Part shown: positions 1 through 8,455 of the stretch, in pieces
Numbering within the stretch: position 1 is the stretch's first letter
Layout of the letters: each line of letters starts with the position of its first letter
NCBI RefSeq assembly: GCF_020386635.1
Contig: NZ_CP081942.1
Coordinates: 868,001 to 932,000 of the forward strand
Direction: 5' to 3'
From: Pseudomonas sp. MM211
Lineage (GTDB): Bacteria > Pseudomonadota > Gammaproteobacteria > Pseudomonadales > Pseudomonadaceae
DNA length: 64,000 bases
The notes under the pieces: model-generated
Databases searched by the model: none
The model's input: only the letters and a program-made list of their open reading frames with translations
Told to the model about the DNA's origin: nothing
Program-made: the position numbers and the translations under genes

Positions 1-666
1 GGCGTGGTCGCCGGCATCTACGCCGCCTCCGGGCAGAGTTGCGTGGCCGGGTCGCGGCTGTTGGTGCAGGACAGCATCTACGACGAATTCGTTGAACGCC
101 TGGTCGAACGCGCCAAGCGCATCCGCATCGGCAACCCGCAGGACGACGCCAGCGAGATGGGCCCCATGGCCACCGCACAGCAACTGGCCGTGGTCGAGCG
201 TCTGGTCGCCACTGCCGTCGCCGAAGGCGCGACGTTGCGCCTGGGTGGCAAACGCCCACAGGTCGACGGCGAAGGCTGGTATTACGAGCCGACCCTGTTC
301 GAATGCGACGACCATTCGATGACCATCATGCAGGAAGAGGTCTTCGGCCCGGTGGCTTCGGTCATCCGCTTCAAGGATGAAGCCGAAGCGCTGGCCATGG
401 CCAACGACTCGCAGTTCGGCCTTGCCGCCGGCATCTGGACACGCGACTTGGGCCGCGCTCATCGTATGGCCAAGGGCGTGCGTTCCGGCATCATCTGGGT
501 CAACACCTACCGTGCCGTATCGGCCATGGCGCCGATCGGCGGCTTCAAGAACAGCGGCTATGGCCGTGAAAGCGGCATCGACTCGGTACTCGCCTACACC
601 GAACTGAAAACGGTGTGGATCAACCTGTCGCAAGCACCGATGCCCGACCCGTTCGTGATGCGCTGA
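1..666 (+). CDS. NAD(P)-dependent aldehyde dehydrogenase, C-terminal part
   Basis: The window opens inside this gene, so only the last 221 residues are visible. They carry the catalytic-cysteine segment SGQSCVAGSR at the very start (Cys is the 14th visible residue), the conserved EEVFGPV stretch, and the family C-terminus with PIGGFKNSGYGRE. This places it in the aldehyde dehydrogenase superfamily, which oxidises an aldehyde to its acid with NAD or NADP. The upstream half with the cofactor-binding fold and the general-base Glu is off the window. It ends 20 bases before a flavin reductase gene on the same strand, so the two are probably cotranscribed. A second aldehyde dehydrogenase follows at 1291. 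The substrate cannot be read from this fragment. Confidence 0.9.
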   Translation, partial: GVVAGIYAASGQSCVAGSRLLVQDSIYDEFVERLVERAKRIRIGNPQDDASEMGPMATAQQLAVVERLVATAVAEGATLRLGGKRPQVDGEGWYYEPTLFECDDHSMTIMQEEVFGPVASVIRFKDEAEALAMANDSQFGLAAGIWTRDLGRAHRMAKGVRSGIIWVNTYRAVSAMAPIGGFKNSGYGRESGIDSVLAYTELKTVWINLSQAPMPDPFVMR

Positions 667-686
667 GCGCATCGAGGAAAGCACAA

Positions 687-1172
687 ATGATCGAACCCGG
701 ACTCTACAAATCCGTCATGGCCGCCTTCCCCTCGGGCGTGACCATCGTCACCACCCTGGGCCCGGATGGCGGCATCGTCGGCATCACTGCCAGCGCCTTC
801 AGCGCGCTGTCGATCGACCCAGCGCTGGTGCTGTTTTGCCCCAACTACGGCTCCGACTCTTACCCGGTGCTGCGCGACAGCAAGCGCTTCGCCATTCACC
901 TGCTGTCCGCCGAACAACAGGCCGAAGCCTATGCCTTCGCCGGCAAGGGCAAGGACAAGGCCGCGGGCATCGAGTGGACATTGAGCGAACAGGGCAACCC
1001 GCTGCTGAAGAACGCTGCCGCAATCATCGAGTGCGAACTGTGGCGCGAGTACGACGGTGGTGATCACGCCATCATGGTCGGCGCCGTGAAAAACCTGATC
1101 CTGCCTGAAGTCGCCCCGGTGCCGATGATCTACCACCGCGGCAAGCTCGGCGCCCTTCCGGCGTTGGCCTGA
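687..1172 (+). CDS. Flavin reductase family protein (FMN-binding split barrel), copy 1
   Basis: A 161-residue protein of the DIM6/NTAB/HpaC-like flavin reductase family. Such proteins use NAD(P)H to make free reduced flavin for a partner monooxygenase. Family features seen are the N-terminal FPSGVTIVTT strand, the TASAFSALSIDPALVLFC segment that binds the flavin phosphate region, and KRFAIHLLSAEQ. The start at 687 is chosen because GAGGAA lies 7 bases upstream and the length then equals that of the paralogue at 10478; an in-frame start at 615 would run into the upstream dehydrogenase. The two paralogues are alike over their whole length. The likely electron acceptor partner is the LLM monooxygenase at 12354. 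Confidence 0.88.
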   Translation: MIEPGLYKSVMAAFPSGVTIVTTLGPDGGIVGITASAFSALSIDPALVLFCPNYGSDSYPVLRDSKRFAIHLLSAEQQAEAYAFAGKGKDKAAGIEWTLSEQGNPLLKNAAAIIECELWREYDGGDHAIMVGAVKNLILPEVAPVPMIYHRGKLGALPALA

Positions 1173-1290
1173 CAAATCCGCGATTTCGCGTGCCGGTCGT
1201 AGCAGTTGCAGACCGACACGCCGTAAATAGCCAGCTTTTTGGCCGCGTTCACTCACCCTCGAGCGCGGCCTGTTTTATTTCGGAGTCGCC

Positions 1291-2742
1291 ATGACACCTG
1301 AAGCGTCGCGTCTGTTTCGTCAGCACGCCTACCTCGATGGCCAGTGGTTGGCTGCCGATGACGGCAGCTCTCAGTCCATCTTCAATCCAGCCAATGGCGA
1401 AGAGATCGGCAAGGTGCCAGGCATGGGCAGCGGCGAAGCCCAGCGCGCCATCGCCGCCGCCAATGCTGCCTGGCCAGCCTGGCGTGCGCGCACCGCCAAG
1501 GAACGCAGTACGGTACTCAAGCGCTGGCATGCGCTGATGCTGGAAAACGCTGACGCGCTGGCCGAGATCCTGACCTTGGAACAGGGCAAGCCATTGGCCG
1601 AAGCCAGGGGCGAAATCCTCTATGCGGCCAGTTTCATCGAGTGGTTCGCCGAGGAAGCCAAGCGCATCTATGGCGACACCATTCCCAGCCACAAGCCCGA
1701 TGCACGCATCGTCGTGACCAAGGAGCCGATTGGCGTGGTTGCGGCGATCACGCCGTGGAATTTCCCGGCGGCGATGATCACCCGCAAGGTCGGCCCGGCG
1801 CTGGCCGCTGGCTGCCCGTGCATCGTCAAGCCGGCGCCGGAAACGCCGTTTTCCGCACTGGCGCTGGCGGTGCTCGCCGAGGAAGCGGGCATCCCGCCCG
1901 GTATCTTCAACGTGATCACCGGCGACGCCGTGGCCATCGGCAACGAGCTGTGCGCCAGCGCCACGGTGCGCAAGCTGTCGTTCACCGGCTCCACACCGAT
2001 CGGCAAGCTGTTGATGCAGCAGTGCGCCAGCACCCTGAAGAAGGTCTCCCTGGAACTGGGCGGCAATGCGCCGTTCATCGTCTTCGACGATGCCGATCTG
2101 GAGCGGGCGGTGGACGGCGCGCTGATCGCCAAATTTCGCAATGCCGGGCAGACCTGCGTGTGCGTGAACCGCTTCCTGGTGCAGGACGGCATCCATGACG
2201 CCTTCGTCGCCCGCCTGGCCGAGCGTGTGCGCGAACTGAGGGTCGCCGATGGTTTTACCGAAGGTGCGCAACAAGGCCCACTGATCAACGATCGGGCTGT
2301 GGATAAAGTCGCCGATCACGTCGCTGATGCCCTGGGCAAAGGCGCCAGGCTGATCTGCGGCGGCGAGCGTCACGCGCTGGGCCACGGTTTCTATCAGCCC
2401 ACGGTACTGGCCGAGGTCACCAACGGCATGAAGGTCGCCCGCGAGGAAACCTTCGGCCCGCTGGCCGCGGTGTTCCGTTTCAGCGACGAAGCCGAAGCGC
2501 TACATATGGCCAACGACACTGAATTCGGCCTGGCCGCCTATTGCTACACCCGCGACCTGGGGCGCGCCTGGCGCATGAGCGAGGGGTTGGAGTACGGCAT
2601 GGTCGGCATCAACGAAGGGCTGATTTCCACCGAAGTGGCGCCTTTCGGCGGCATCAAGGCATCGGGCCTGGGCCGCGAAGGCTCGCACTACGGCATCGAC
2701 GACTATCTGGAAATCAAATACACCTTGATGGGTGGGCTTTGA
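1291..2742 (+). CDS. gabD: NAD(P)-dependent succinate-semialdehyde dehydrogenase-like protein
   Basis: A full-length 483-residue aldehyde dehydrogenase. The general base lies in SLELGGNAP (Glu255) and the nucleophile in AGQTCVCVNR (Cys289). The doublet Cys-Val-Cys after the nucleophile and the segments ITPWNFPAAMITRK and KPAPETPFSALAL are typical of the GabD-type succinate semialdehyde dehydrogenase clade, which converts succinic semialdehyde to succinate. The assignment to GabD is by family pattern. In this setting it could oxidise another short semialdehyde released from the substrate of the LLM monooxygenase. It lies 118 bases after the flavin reductase gene and 190 bases before the next gene, the latter gap being filled by a REP element. 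Start codon ATG at 1291. Confidence 0.82.
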   Translation: MTPEASRLFRQHAYLDGQWLAADDGSSQSIFNPANGEEIGKVPGMGSGEAQRAIAAANAAWPAWRARTAKERSTVLKRWHALMLENADALAEILTLEQGKPLAEARGEILYAASFIEWFAEEAKRIYGDTIPSHKPDARIVVTKEPIGVVAAITPWNFPAAMITRKVGPALAAGCPCIVKPAPETPFSALALAVLAEEAGIPPGIFNVITGDAVAIGNELCASATVRKLSFTGSTPIGKLLMQQCASTLKKVSLELGGNAPFIVFDDADLERAVDGALIAKFRNAGQTCVCVNRFLVQDGIHDAFVARLAERVRELRVADGFTEGAQQGPLINDRAVDKVADHVADALGKGARLICGGERHALGHGFYQPTVLAEVTNGMKVAREETFGPLAAVFRFSDEAEALHMANDTEFGLAAYCYTRDLGRAWRMSEGLEYGMVGINEGLISTEVAPFGGIKASGLGREGSHYGIDDYLEIKYTLMGGL

Positions 2743-2762
2743 GGTTAAGGCGACTGGGTTGT

Positions 2763-2875
2763 GGCGGAAGCGGCCGGTGAGCAGAGCTTTTGTGGGAGAG
2801 GCTTTAGCCTCGATTTTGCCTAGCTAGGCGTAAAGAGCTCGCGGCTAAAGCCCCTCCTACACAAAGAAAGCTCTG
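2763..2875. repeat. REP-type palindromic repeat, copy A
   Basis: Imperfect inverted repeat with arms TGTGGGAGAGGCTTTAGCC and GGCTAAAGCCCCTCC around a centre containing TGCCTAGCTAGGCG. Outer arms CAGAGCTTT and AAAGCTCTG add to the hairpin. The same element occurs at 32415-32528 and 51452-51545. Copy A lacks about 15 bases that the other two carry before the right GGGAGG arm. It fills the gap between gabD and the next gene and probably acts as a transcript-stabilising or terminating structure. Confidence 0.8.
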
Positions 2876-2936
2876 CATCCACCGGCTGCTTCTGCCTTAC
2901 AGCGGCCTTACTGCGAATCAAACCGGGAAAGCGACC

Positions 2937-3335
2937 ATGAGCAACGACAAGTACGAGAAGGGCCTGCAGATCCGTACCCAGGTGCTGGGCGAGGATTACG
3001 TCAAGCGCTCGGTGGAGAATGCCGACGACTTCAACCGCCCGCTGCAGGAGCTGGTCACCGAATACTGCTGGGGGCATGTGTGGGGGCGTGAAGGCTTATC
3101 GATGCAGGAACGCAGCATGATAAACTTGGCCATGATTTCCGCGCTCAATCGCCCGCACGAGCTGAAGTTGCACATTCGCGGCGCCCTGCGCAACGGCCTC
3201 AGCCGCGAGCAGATTCGCGAGATTCTGCTTCAGGTCGGCATCTACTGCGGTGTGCCTGCCGCAGTCGACAGCTTCCGCATCGCCCGTGAGGCTTTCGCCG
3301 AAGCGGATGCCGAGGCCCAGCAGGGCGAGGCATAG
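2937..3335 (+). CDS. Carboxymuconolactone decarboxylase family protein
   Basis: A 132-residue protein of the CMD/AhpD-like fold. It carries the features of PcaC-type members: YCWGHVWGREGLSMQERSMINLAMISAL, followed by HIRGALRNGLSREQIREILLQ and GVPAAVDSFRIA. PcaC decarboxylates 4-carboxymuconolactone in the protocatechuate pathway. No other pca gene is here, so the protein more likely acts on a lactone, ring-opened or peroxide intermediate of the local pathway. The AhpD-type CxxC redox pair is absent; this supports the decarboxylase/isomerase branch over the peroxidase branch. It precedes the GntR regulator by 37 bases on the same strand. The exact reaction is unknown. Confidence 0.8.
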   Translation: MSNDKYEKGLQIRTQVLGEDYVKRSVENADDFNRPLQELVTEYCWGHVWGREGLSMQERSMINLAMISALNRPHELKLHIRGALRNGLSREQIREILLQVGIYCGVPAAVDSFRIAREAFAEADAEAQQGEA

Positions 3336-3372
3336 TTTGAGTGATCCCATACCTATAACTCGAGCCCTAACC

Positions 3373-4122
3373 ATGAAACGCCAGCCGATCGACGATAGCT
3401 TCAAGGTCAACCGCAATCCCGTGACCCTGCGGGAGATCGTTCTGGACAAGCTGCGCAGCGCCATCATGAATTTCCAGCTGTTGCCCGGCGACCGCCTGGT
3501 GGAGCGCGACCTGTGCGATCGGCTGGGGGTCAGCCGCACCTCGGTGCGCGAAGCGCTGCGCCATCTGGAGTCAGAAGGCCTGGTGGAGTTCGCCGATGCC
3601 AAGGGCCCGCGCGTGGCGATCATCACCCTGGAAGACGCCTGCGATCTCTACGAACTGCGCTGCGTGCTGGAAGGCATGATCGTCCAGCTGTTCACCCTGC
3701 GCGCCCGCGCCAAGGACATCCGTGCTCTGGAACGCGCCCTGGAAAACAACCGCCAAACTCTTGAAGAGGGCGAGCTGCCGGATGTACTGGAGTCGGTGCA
3801 GGAGTTCTACAACGTGCTGATGGAAGGCTCGGGCAACGACATCGCCGCCACCCAGCTGCGTCAGTTGCAGGCGCGCATCAGCTATCTGCGCGCCACCTCG
3901 GTGTCGCAGACCAATCGGCGCAGCACCAGCAATCAGGAAATGGAGCGCATGGTCGAGGCGATCAAGAGTGGCGATCCGCTGGCCGCTCACCAGGCGTCGG
4001 TCGATCACGTGCGTGCGGCGGCCAAGGTCGCTCTGGAGTACCTGGAAGCCAAGCAGGAAGGTGCCAAGGCGCGTGAAATCGTCGCCCCCATTGGTCTGAA
4101 AGACCCGCGTATCGGGCGCTAA
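3373..4122 (+). CDS. GntR family transcriptional regulator, FadR/FCD subfamily
   Basis: A 249-residue regulator. Residues about 18-85 form the winged helix with LREIVLDKLRSAIM, PGDRLVERDLCDRLGVSRTS and VREALRHLESEGLVEF, the GntR signature. The rest is an all-helical FCD ligand domain. The start at 3373 gives the usual FadR-subfamily length; an in-frame upstream start at 3250 would overlap the previous gene. It is the only regulator inside the 1-15065 island and so the best candidate for the GGTATACC palindromes at 5119, 6341, 11120 and 12251. FCD-type regulators are known to use GGTATA-like half sites (E. coli NanR). The ligand is probably the island's substrate or a product of it. Confidence 0.88.
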   Translation: MKRQPIDDSFKVNRNPVTLREIVLDKLRSAIMNFQLLPGDRLVERDLCDRLGVSRTSVREALRHLESEGLVEFADAKGPRVAIITLEDACDLYELRCVLEGMIVQLFTLRARAKDIRALERALENNRQTLEEGELPDVLESVQEFYNVLMEGSGNDIAATQLRQLQARISYLRATSVSQTNRRSTSNQEMERMVEAIKSGDPLAAHQASVDHVRAAAKVALEYLEAKQEGAKAREIVAPIGLKDPRIGR

Positions 4123-4127
4123 CCCAC

Positions 4128-4691
4128 ATGCCCAGCCCGCGCTTCTGTCAGCAATGCGGCGGCGCGACGCTGGAACGGCGCCGCCCGACCGGCGACGACC
4201 ATTCGCGGCTGATATGCGCTGGCTGTGGGCATATCCATTACGAAAACCCGAAGATCATCACCGGCTGCATCATCGAGCAGGATGGCCGCTATCTGCTCTG
4301 CCAACGCGCCATCGCACCGCGCATCGGCACCTGGACACTGCCCGCAGGGTTCATGGAAAACGGCGAAACCACCGAAGAGGCGGCGCTGCGTGAAGTGCGC
4401 GAGGAAGCCGGCGTGGTCGCTGAAATCCTCTGCCCGTATTCGGTATTCAGCGTGCCCTCAATCAGCGAGGTGTACCTGATCTTCCGCGCCCGGCTGCTGC
4501 ACGACACCGGCTACTTCGGCAGTGAAACCCTGGCCCGCCGCTTCTTCGCCCCCGAGGACATCCCTTGGGAGCAGATCTACTACCCAGCCATCCGGCAGAT
4601 TCTCGAACGCTACATCGCCGAACGCGAAGCGGGCATCTACGGGATCTACATGGGCAGCGACGACACCGGCAAGGTGCACTTCATCCGCTGA
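4128..4691 (+). CDS. NUDIX hydrolase with N-terminal zinc ribbon
   Basis: A 187-residue protein. Residues about 7-35 form a small zinc ribbon (CQQCGG and CAGCGHIHYENPK), followed by a NUDIX domain whose box GFMENGETTEEAALREVREEAGV matches the GX5EX7REUXEEXGU pattern. NUDIX enzymes cleave nucleoside diphosphates linked to another moiety. The zinc ribbon places it with NudC-like or ADP-ribose/NADH pyrophosphatase-like members. It starts only 5 bases after the GntR stop codon, so the two are cotranscribed. It may hydrolyse a nucleotide cofactor or be a housekeeping enzyme carried in the operon. It ends at a pair of strong hairpins before the convergent DUF1330 gene. Confidence 0.85.
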   Translation: MPSPRFCQQCGGATLERRRPTGDDHSRLICAGCGHIHYENPKIITGCIIEQDGRYLLCQRAIAPRIGTWTLPAGFMENGETTEEAALREVREEAGVVAEILCPYSVFSVPSISEVYLIFRARLLHDTGYFGSETLARRFFAPEDIPWEQIYYPAIRQILERYIAEREAGIYGIYMGSDDTGKVHFIR

Positions 4692-4705
4692 GACTCAGCA
4701 GATTT

Positions 4706-4781
4706 GGTGGGCTGAAGCCCACCCTACAGCCCCTACAGCCCCTACAGCCCGCGCACTTCATACGGTGGGCTTTAGCCCACC
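4706..4781. terminator. Paired bidirectional hairpins between convergent genes
   Basis: Two perfect hairpins with the same 8-bp arms, GGTGGGCT and AGCCCACC, at 4706-4723 (loop GA) and 4764-4781 (loop TT). Between them are short tandem copies of CCCCTACAG. They separate the NUDIX gene from the convergent DUF1330 gene and should stop transcription from both sides. This hairpin type is a common intergenic repeat in Pseudomonas. Confidence 0.7.
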
Positions 4782-4797
4782 AATGATCCAAGAACCC

Positions 4798-5091
4798 TCA
4801 GGGCTCCATGCCCTCGACGATGATCACTTCCGAGCGCGCTGCGCCGGCCCGGTAGCTGCTGGCTTCCTGGTAGGCCTCGGAGCGATAGCAGGCGACAGCC
4901 TGGTCGTACGACGGGAATTCGATCACCACACTACGCTGTGGTGTGGCACGGCCTTCCTGGGCTTCGGAGCGACCGCCACGGGCCAGGAACTTGCCACCGA
5001 AGGCGGCGAAGGCCGCCGGGGCGCGTTTGGTGTATTCCACGTAGCGCTCGGGGTCGGTGACGTCCACGTGCGCGATCCAGTAACCCTTCAT
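4798..5091 (-). CDS. DUF1330 family protein
   Basis: A 97-residue single-domain protein of the ferredoxin-like dimeric alpha+beta barrel type. It begins MKGYWIAHVDVTDPERY and carries the DUF1330 pattern GGKFLARGG, then VVIEFPSYDQAVACYRSEAYQ. The biochemical role of the family is not established; members often sit in catabolic operons and resemble small monooxygenase or isomerase barrels. The start at 5091 has an excellent ribosome binding site (GGAGG, 7 bases upstream). It is transcribed divergently from the RibB-like gene, and a GGTATACC palindrome lies in the 74-base gap, so both are probably controlled by the same regulator. Confidence 0.85.
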   Translation of the reverse strand: MKGYWIAHVDVTDPERYVEYTKRAPAAFAAFGGKFLARGGRSEAQEGRATPQRSVVIEFPSYDQAVACYRSEAYQEASSYRAGAARSEVIIVEGMEP

Positions 5092-5118
5092 GATTGACCT
5101 CCTTTAATTTGATTTCGT

Positions 5119-5136
5119 ATTACGGTATACCATAAT
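5119..5136. promoter_or_regulatory. Palindromic operator, GGTATACC type (site 1)
   Basis: ATTACGGTATACCATAAT is an 18-bp palindrome with one mismatched pair. It lies in the 74-bp divergent gap between the DUF1330 gene and the ribB-like gene, where it can control both. The same motif recurs at 11120 and 12251, and partly at 6341. Proposed binding site of the GntR protein encoded at 3373; this link is inference. Confidence 0.7.
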
Positions 5137-5165
5137 TTAAAATAACCCAGCCGACGAGATCCGCC

Positions 5166-6272
5166 ATGCCCTTCCATCCCATTCGTGAACTCATCGATGA
5201 CTTCCGCCAGGGCAAGATGGTGCTGTTGGTCGATGACGAAGACCGCGAGAACGAGGGCGACCTGCTGCTCGCTGCGCAGTTCTGCACGCCTCAGGCGATC
5301 AACTTCATGGCCCGTGAAGCACGTGGGCTTATCTGCCTGACCCTGACCGACGAGCACTGTCAGCGTCTAGGCCTGGAGCAGATGGTACCGAGTAACGGTA
5401 GCGTGTTTTCCACCGCCTTCACCGTTTCCATCGAAGCCGCCAGCGGCATCACCACCGGTATTTCCGCCGCCGACCGGGCGCACACGGTACTCACCGCCGT
5501 TGCGCCCGGCGCGACAGCGGCCGACCTGGTGCAGCCGGGCCATGTATTCCCGCTGCGAGCCAAGGAAGGCGGTGTACTGACCCGCGCCGGCCACACCGAG
5601 GCGGGCTGCGATCTGGCCAGGCTGGCCGGCCTGACCCCGGCGGCGGTGATCGTCGAAGTCATGAACGAGGACGGCAGCATGGCGCGCCGCCCGCAGCTGG
5701 AGGCCTTCGCCCAGTCCCACGGCATCAGGATCGGCACCATCGCCGACCTCATCCAGTACCGCCTGAGCACCGAGCACACGATTACCCGCATCGGCGAACG
5801 CGAGCTGCCCACCGTGCACGGCGAGTTCCGCCTGATCACCTATGAAGACCGTATCGCCGGGGGCGTGCACATGGCCATGGTGATGGGCGATATCCGCCAT
5901 GACGAGCCGACCCTGGCGCGCGTGCATGCCATCGATCCGCTGCGCGATCTGGTAGGCGCCGAATACACCGGCCCGCGCAGCTGGACGCTATGGGCTGCCC
6001 TGGAACGCATCGCCGCCGACGGCAAGGGCGTCGTCGTGGTGCTGGCCAACCACGAATCGTCCCAGGCGCTGCTCGAGCGCGTGCCACAGCTGACCCAGCC
6101 GCAGCGCCCGTTCAACCGCGGCCAGACGAGGGTCTATTCGGAGGTCGGCACCGGGGCACAGATTCTGCAGGATCTCGGCGTCGGCAAACTGCGCCACCTG
6201 GGCCCGCCGCTCAAGTACGCGGGTCTTGCCGGCTATGAACTTGAGGTCGTGGAGACCGTGCCCTTCGAGTGA
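5166..6272 (+). CDS. ribB: 3,4-dihydroxy-2-butanone 4-phosphate synthase with degenerate GTP cyclohydrolase II domain (RibBX type)
   Basis: A 368-residue two-domain protein. Residues 1-205 are a RibB domain that makes 3,4-dihydroxy-2-butanone 4-phosphate from ribulose 5-phosphate for riboflavin synthesis. It has the acidic loop [10 protein letters not shown] (23-32) and RAGHTEAG (140-147). Residues about 207-368 have the GTP cyclohydrolase II fold but not its zinc-binding cysteines; [12 protein letters not shown] stands where the Cys motif should be. That half is therefore predicted inactive as a cyclohydrolase and may be regulatory, as in other RibBX proteins. No FMN riboswitch is possible in the 74-bp leader, unlike housekeeping ribB genes. 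Its place among flavin-dependent enzymes suggests extra FMN supply for the LLM monooxygenase. Confidence 0.88.
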   Translation: MPFHPIRELIDDFRQGKMVLLVDDEDRENEGDLLLAAQFCTPQAINFMAREARGLICLTLTDEHCQRLGLEQMVPSNGSVFSTAFTVSIEAASGITTGISAADRAHTVLTAVAPGATAADLVQPGHVFPLRAKEGGVLTRAGHTEAGCDLARLAGLTPAAVIVEVMNEDGSMARRPQLEAFAQSHGIRIGTIADLIQYRLSTEHTITRIGERELPTVHGEFRLITYEDRIAGGVHMAMVMGDIRHDEPTLARVHAIDPLRDLVGAEYTGPRSWTLWAALERIAADGKGVVVVLANHESSQALLERVPQLTQPQRPFNRGQTRVYSEVGTGAQILQDLGVGKLRHLGPPLKYAGLAGYELEVVETVPFE

Positions 6273-6340
6273 TCGAAAACCACGGATGACCGGTCACGCA
6301 AGCAAGACAAGAAGTGTGGCAAAGCGCTTGCGGAAAGTTT

Positions 6341-6353
6341 GGAATACCATAAT
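6341..6353. promoter_or_regulatory. Degenerate GGTATACC-type operator (site 2)
   Basis: GGAATACCATAAT keeps the right half of the motif seen at 5119 and 12251 (TACCATAAT) with one change in the core; the left half is poorly conserved. It lies about 160 bases before the first binding-protein gene, in the leader of the ABC transporter operon. Weaker than the other three sites. Confidence 0.45.
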
Positions 6354-6514
6354 ATGATATCCCTAAGGCCAGCCAGTTTATCGTGTGCCCCGCGAGGGAA
6401 AACCACAAAGACAGCACCGATATTGGCCGCCATTCAGATCCCCTGGATCCACTGCTCCGGTTAAGCGGGCACAACGCTCGCTTGCGAAAAAACACAACAA
6501 AGAGGGCAAGCAAG

Positions 6515-7540
6515 ATGGTGTTTATCAAAGGTGTGACCTCGGTGCTCGCCGCGAGCATTCTGAGTGCAGCAGTCGCCACCACGGCCGCTGCCGAAACCGT
6601 CAACTTCGTGAGCTGGGGCGGTAGCACCCAGGACGCGCAAAAGGCCGCCTGGGCAGATCCGTTCAGCAAGAGCAGCGGCGTCACCGTGGTGCAGGACGGC
6701 CCTACCGACTACGGCAAGCTCAAGGCCATGGTCGAAAGCGGCAACGTGCAGTGGGACGTGGTCGACGTGGAAGCCGACTTCGCACTGCGCGCCGCCGCCG
6801 AAGGTCTGCTGGAGCCGCTGGACTTCGGCGTCATCGAGCGTGAGAAGATCGACCCGCGCTTCGTCTCCGATCACGGCGTTGGCTCGTTCTATTTCTCCTT
6901 CGTGCTCGGCTACAACGAGGGCAGCCTCGGCAACAAGAAGCCGGAAGACTGGAGCGCACTGTTCGATACCGCGACCTACCCCGGCAAACGCGCGCTGTAC
7001 AAGTGGCCGAGCCCGGGCGTGATCGAGCTGGCCCTGCTGGCTGACGGCGTTGCCGCCGACAAGCTGTACCCGCTGGATCTGGATCGCGCCTTCAAGAAAC
7101 TCGACACCATCAAGAAAAACATCGTCTGGTGGGGCGGCGGCGCACAGTCGCAGCAACTCCTGGCTTCCGGCGAGGCGAGCATCGGTCAGTTCTGGAACGG
7201 CCGCATCTATGCCTTGCAGGAAGAAGGCGCACCCGTGGCGGCAAGCTGGAAGCAGAACCTGGTCATGGCCGACTTCCTGGTCATCCCCAAGGGCGCCAAG
7301 AACAAGGACGCGGCCATGAAGTTCCTGGCTCACGCCAGCGGCGCCAAGGGCCAGGCCGACTTCGCCAACCTCACCGCCTACGCGCCGGTCAACGTCGACA
7401 GCGTGCAGCGTCTGGACTCGGTGCTGGCACCGAATCTGCCCACCGCGCACGTGAGCGATCAGATCACCCTGGACTACGCCTACTGGGCGAAGAACGGGGC
7501 GGACATCGCCACCCGCTGGAACGAATGGCTGGTGAAGTGA
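6515..7540 (+). CDS. ABC transporter substrate-binding protein, PotD/spermidine-putrescine type, copy 1
   Basis: A 341-residue periplasmic binding protein. The start at 6515 gives a clean signal peptide (about residues 1-27, hydrophobic core VLAASILSAAVATTAAA, cleavage before ETVNFVSWGG). The earlier in-frame start at 6383 would bury it. The mature protein has PotD-family features: FVSWGGSTQDAQ at the N-terminus, VDVEADFALR, and GKRALYKWPSPGVIELALLADG. It binds the substrate of the importer encoded just downstream (permeases at 7542 and 8456, ATPase at 9283). Family substrates are polyamines and other small cationic or nitrogenous molecules; the actual ligand is unknown. A close paralogue is encoded at 11193. 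Confidence 0.9.
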   Translation: MVFIKGVTSVLAASILSAAVATTAAAETVNFVSWGGSTQDAQKAAWADPFSKSSGVTVVQDGPTDYGKLKAMVESGNVQWDVVDVEADFALRAAAEGLLEPLDFGVIEREKIDPRFVSDHGVGSFYFSFVLGYNEGSLGNKKPEDWSALFDTATYPGKRALYKWPSPGVIELALLADGVAADKLYPLDLDRAFKKLDTIKKNIVWWGGGAQSQQLLASGEASIGQFWNGRIYALQEEGAPVAASWKQNLVMADFLVIPKGAKNKDAAMKFLAHASGAKGQADFANLTAYAPVNVDSVQRLDSVLAPNLPTAHVSDQITLDYAYWAKNGADIATRWNEWLVK

Positions 7541-7541
7541 C

Positions 7542-8450
7542 ATGACCGCGCTCCGTACCCCTGAGGTCGGTGCAGCAAACCGTCGGCGCGACAGCGCCGA
7601 CGGTAACGCGGAACGGGCGGCGCGCTGGCGCGGCGCCCCGTACCTGCTGCCGGCCCTGCTGTTCCTCGGGTTGTTCTTCCTGACGCCGCTGATCGGCCTG
7701 CTGCTGCGCGGCGTGCTGGAACCGGAGCCGGGCCTGGGCAACTATGCACAACTGTTCGCCAATTCGGCCTACTCCAAGGTGCTGTTCAACACCTTCGCGG
7801 TAGCCGGGCTGGTGACCGTGATCAGCCTGCTGCTGGGGTTCCCCCTGGCCTGGGCGATCACCCTGATGCCGCGCGGCTGGGGCCGCTGGCTGTTGAATAT
7901 CGTCCTGCTGTCGATGTGGACCAGCCTGCTGGCACGCACCTACTCCTGGCTGGTGCTGCTGCAGTCCTCGGGCGTGGTGAACAAGACGCTGATGGCCATG
8001 GGCATCATCGATCAGCCGCTGGAGATGGTGCACAACCTGACCGGCGTGGTGATCGGCATGAGCTACATCATGATTCCGTTCATCGTGCTGCCACTGCAGG
8101 CGACCATGAGCGCCATCGATCCGATGGTCTTGCAGGCCGGCTCGATCTGCGGCGCCAGCCCGTGGCGCAACTTCTTCAAGGTGTTCCTGCCGTTGTGCAG
8201 GCCGGGCATTTTCAGCGGTGGCCTGATGGTCTTCGTGATGTCCCTGGGTTACTACGTGACCCCGGCACTGCTCGGCGGCGCACAGAACATGATGCTGCCC
8301 GAATTCATCATCCAGCAGGTGCAATCGTTCCTTAACTGGGGCATTGCCAGCGCGGCGGCAGCCTTGCTGATCCTCATCACGCTGGTGCTGTTCTACGTCT
8401 ACCTGAAGCTGCAACCGGAATCGCCGGTGGCTTCCAGCACTGCGAGGTAA
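7542..8450 (+). CDS. ABC transporter permease, PotB type
   Basis: A 302-residue inner-membrane protein. After a polar N-terminal tail of about 30 residues it has about six membrane segments, the first being PYLLPALLFLGLFFLTPLIGLLL. The cytoplasmic EAA-like loop is AGSICGASPWRNFFKVFLPLCRPGIFSGG, which couples to the ATPase. It is the first of two permeases of a Pot-type importer. It starts 1 base after the stop of the binding-protein gene and ends 5 bases before the second permease, so the genes form one operon. The substrate is that of the binding proteins at 6515 and 11193 and is not known. Confidence 0.9.
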   Translation: MTALRTPEVGAANRRRDSADGNAERAARWRGAPYLLPALLFLGLFFLTPLIGLLLRGVLEPEPGLGNYAQLFANSAYSKVLFNTFAVAGLVTVISLLLGFPLAWAITLMPRGWGRWLLNIVLLSMWTSLLARTYSWLVLLQSSGVVNKTLMAMGIIDQPLEMVHNLTGVVIGMSYIMIPFIVLPLQATMSAIDPMVLQAGSICGASPWRNFFKVFLPLCRPGIFSGGLMVFVMSLGYYVTPALLGGAQNMMLPEFIIQQVQSFLNWGIASAAAALLILITLVLFYVYLKLQPESPVASSTAR

Positions 8451-8455
8451 ACGCC

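Noticed and set aside
1249..2385. Minus-strand frame of 378 codons opposite gabD
   Set aside because: Antisense shadow of an aldehyde dehydrogenase with intact catalytic residues.
3345..3360. Possible GGTATACC-like half-site (CATACCTATAA) before the GntR gene
   Set aside because: Only ATACC matches in register; too weak to propose autoregulation.
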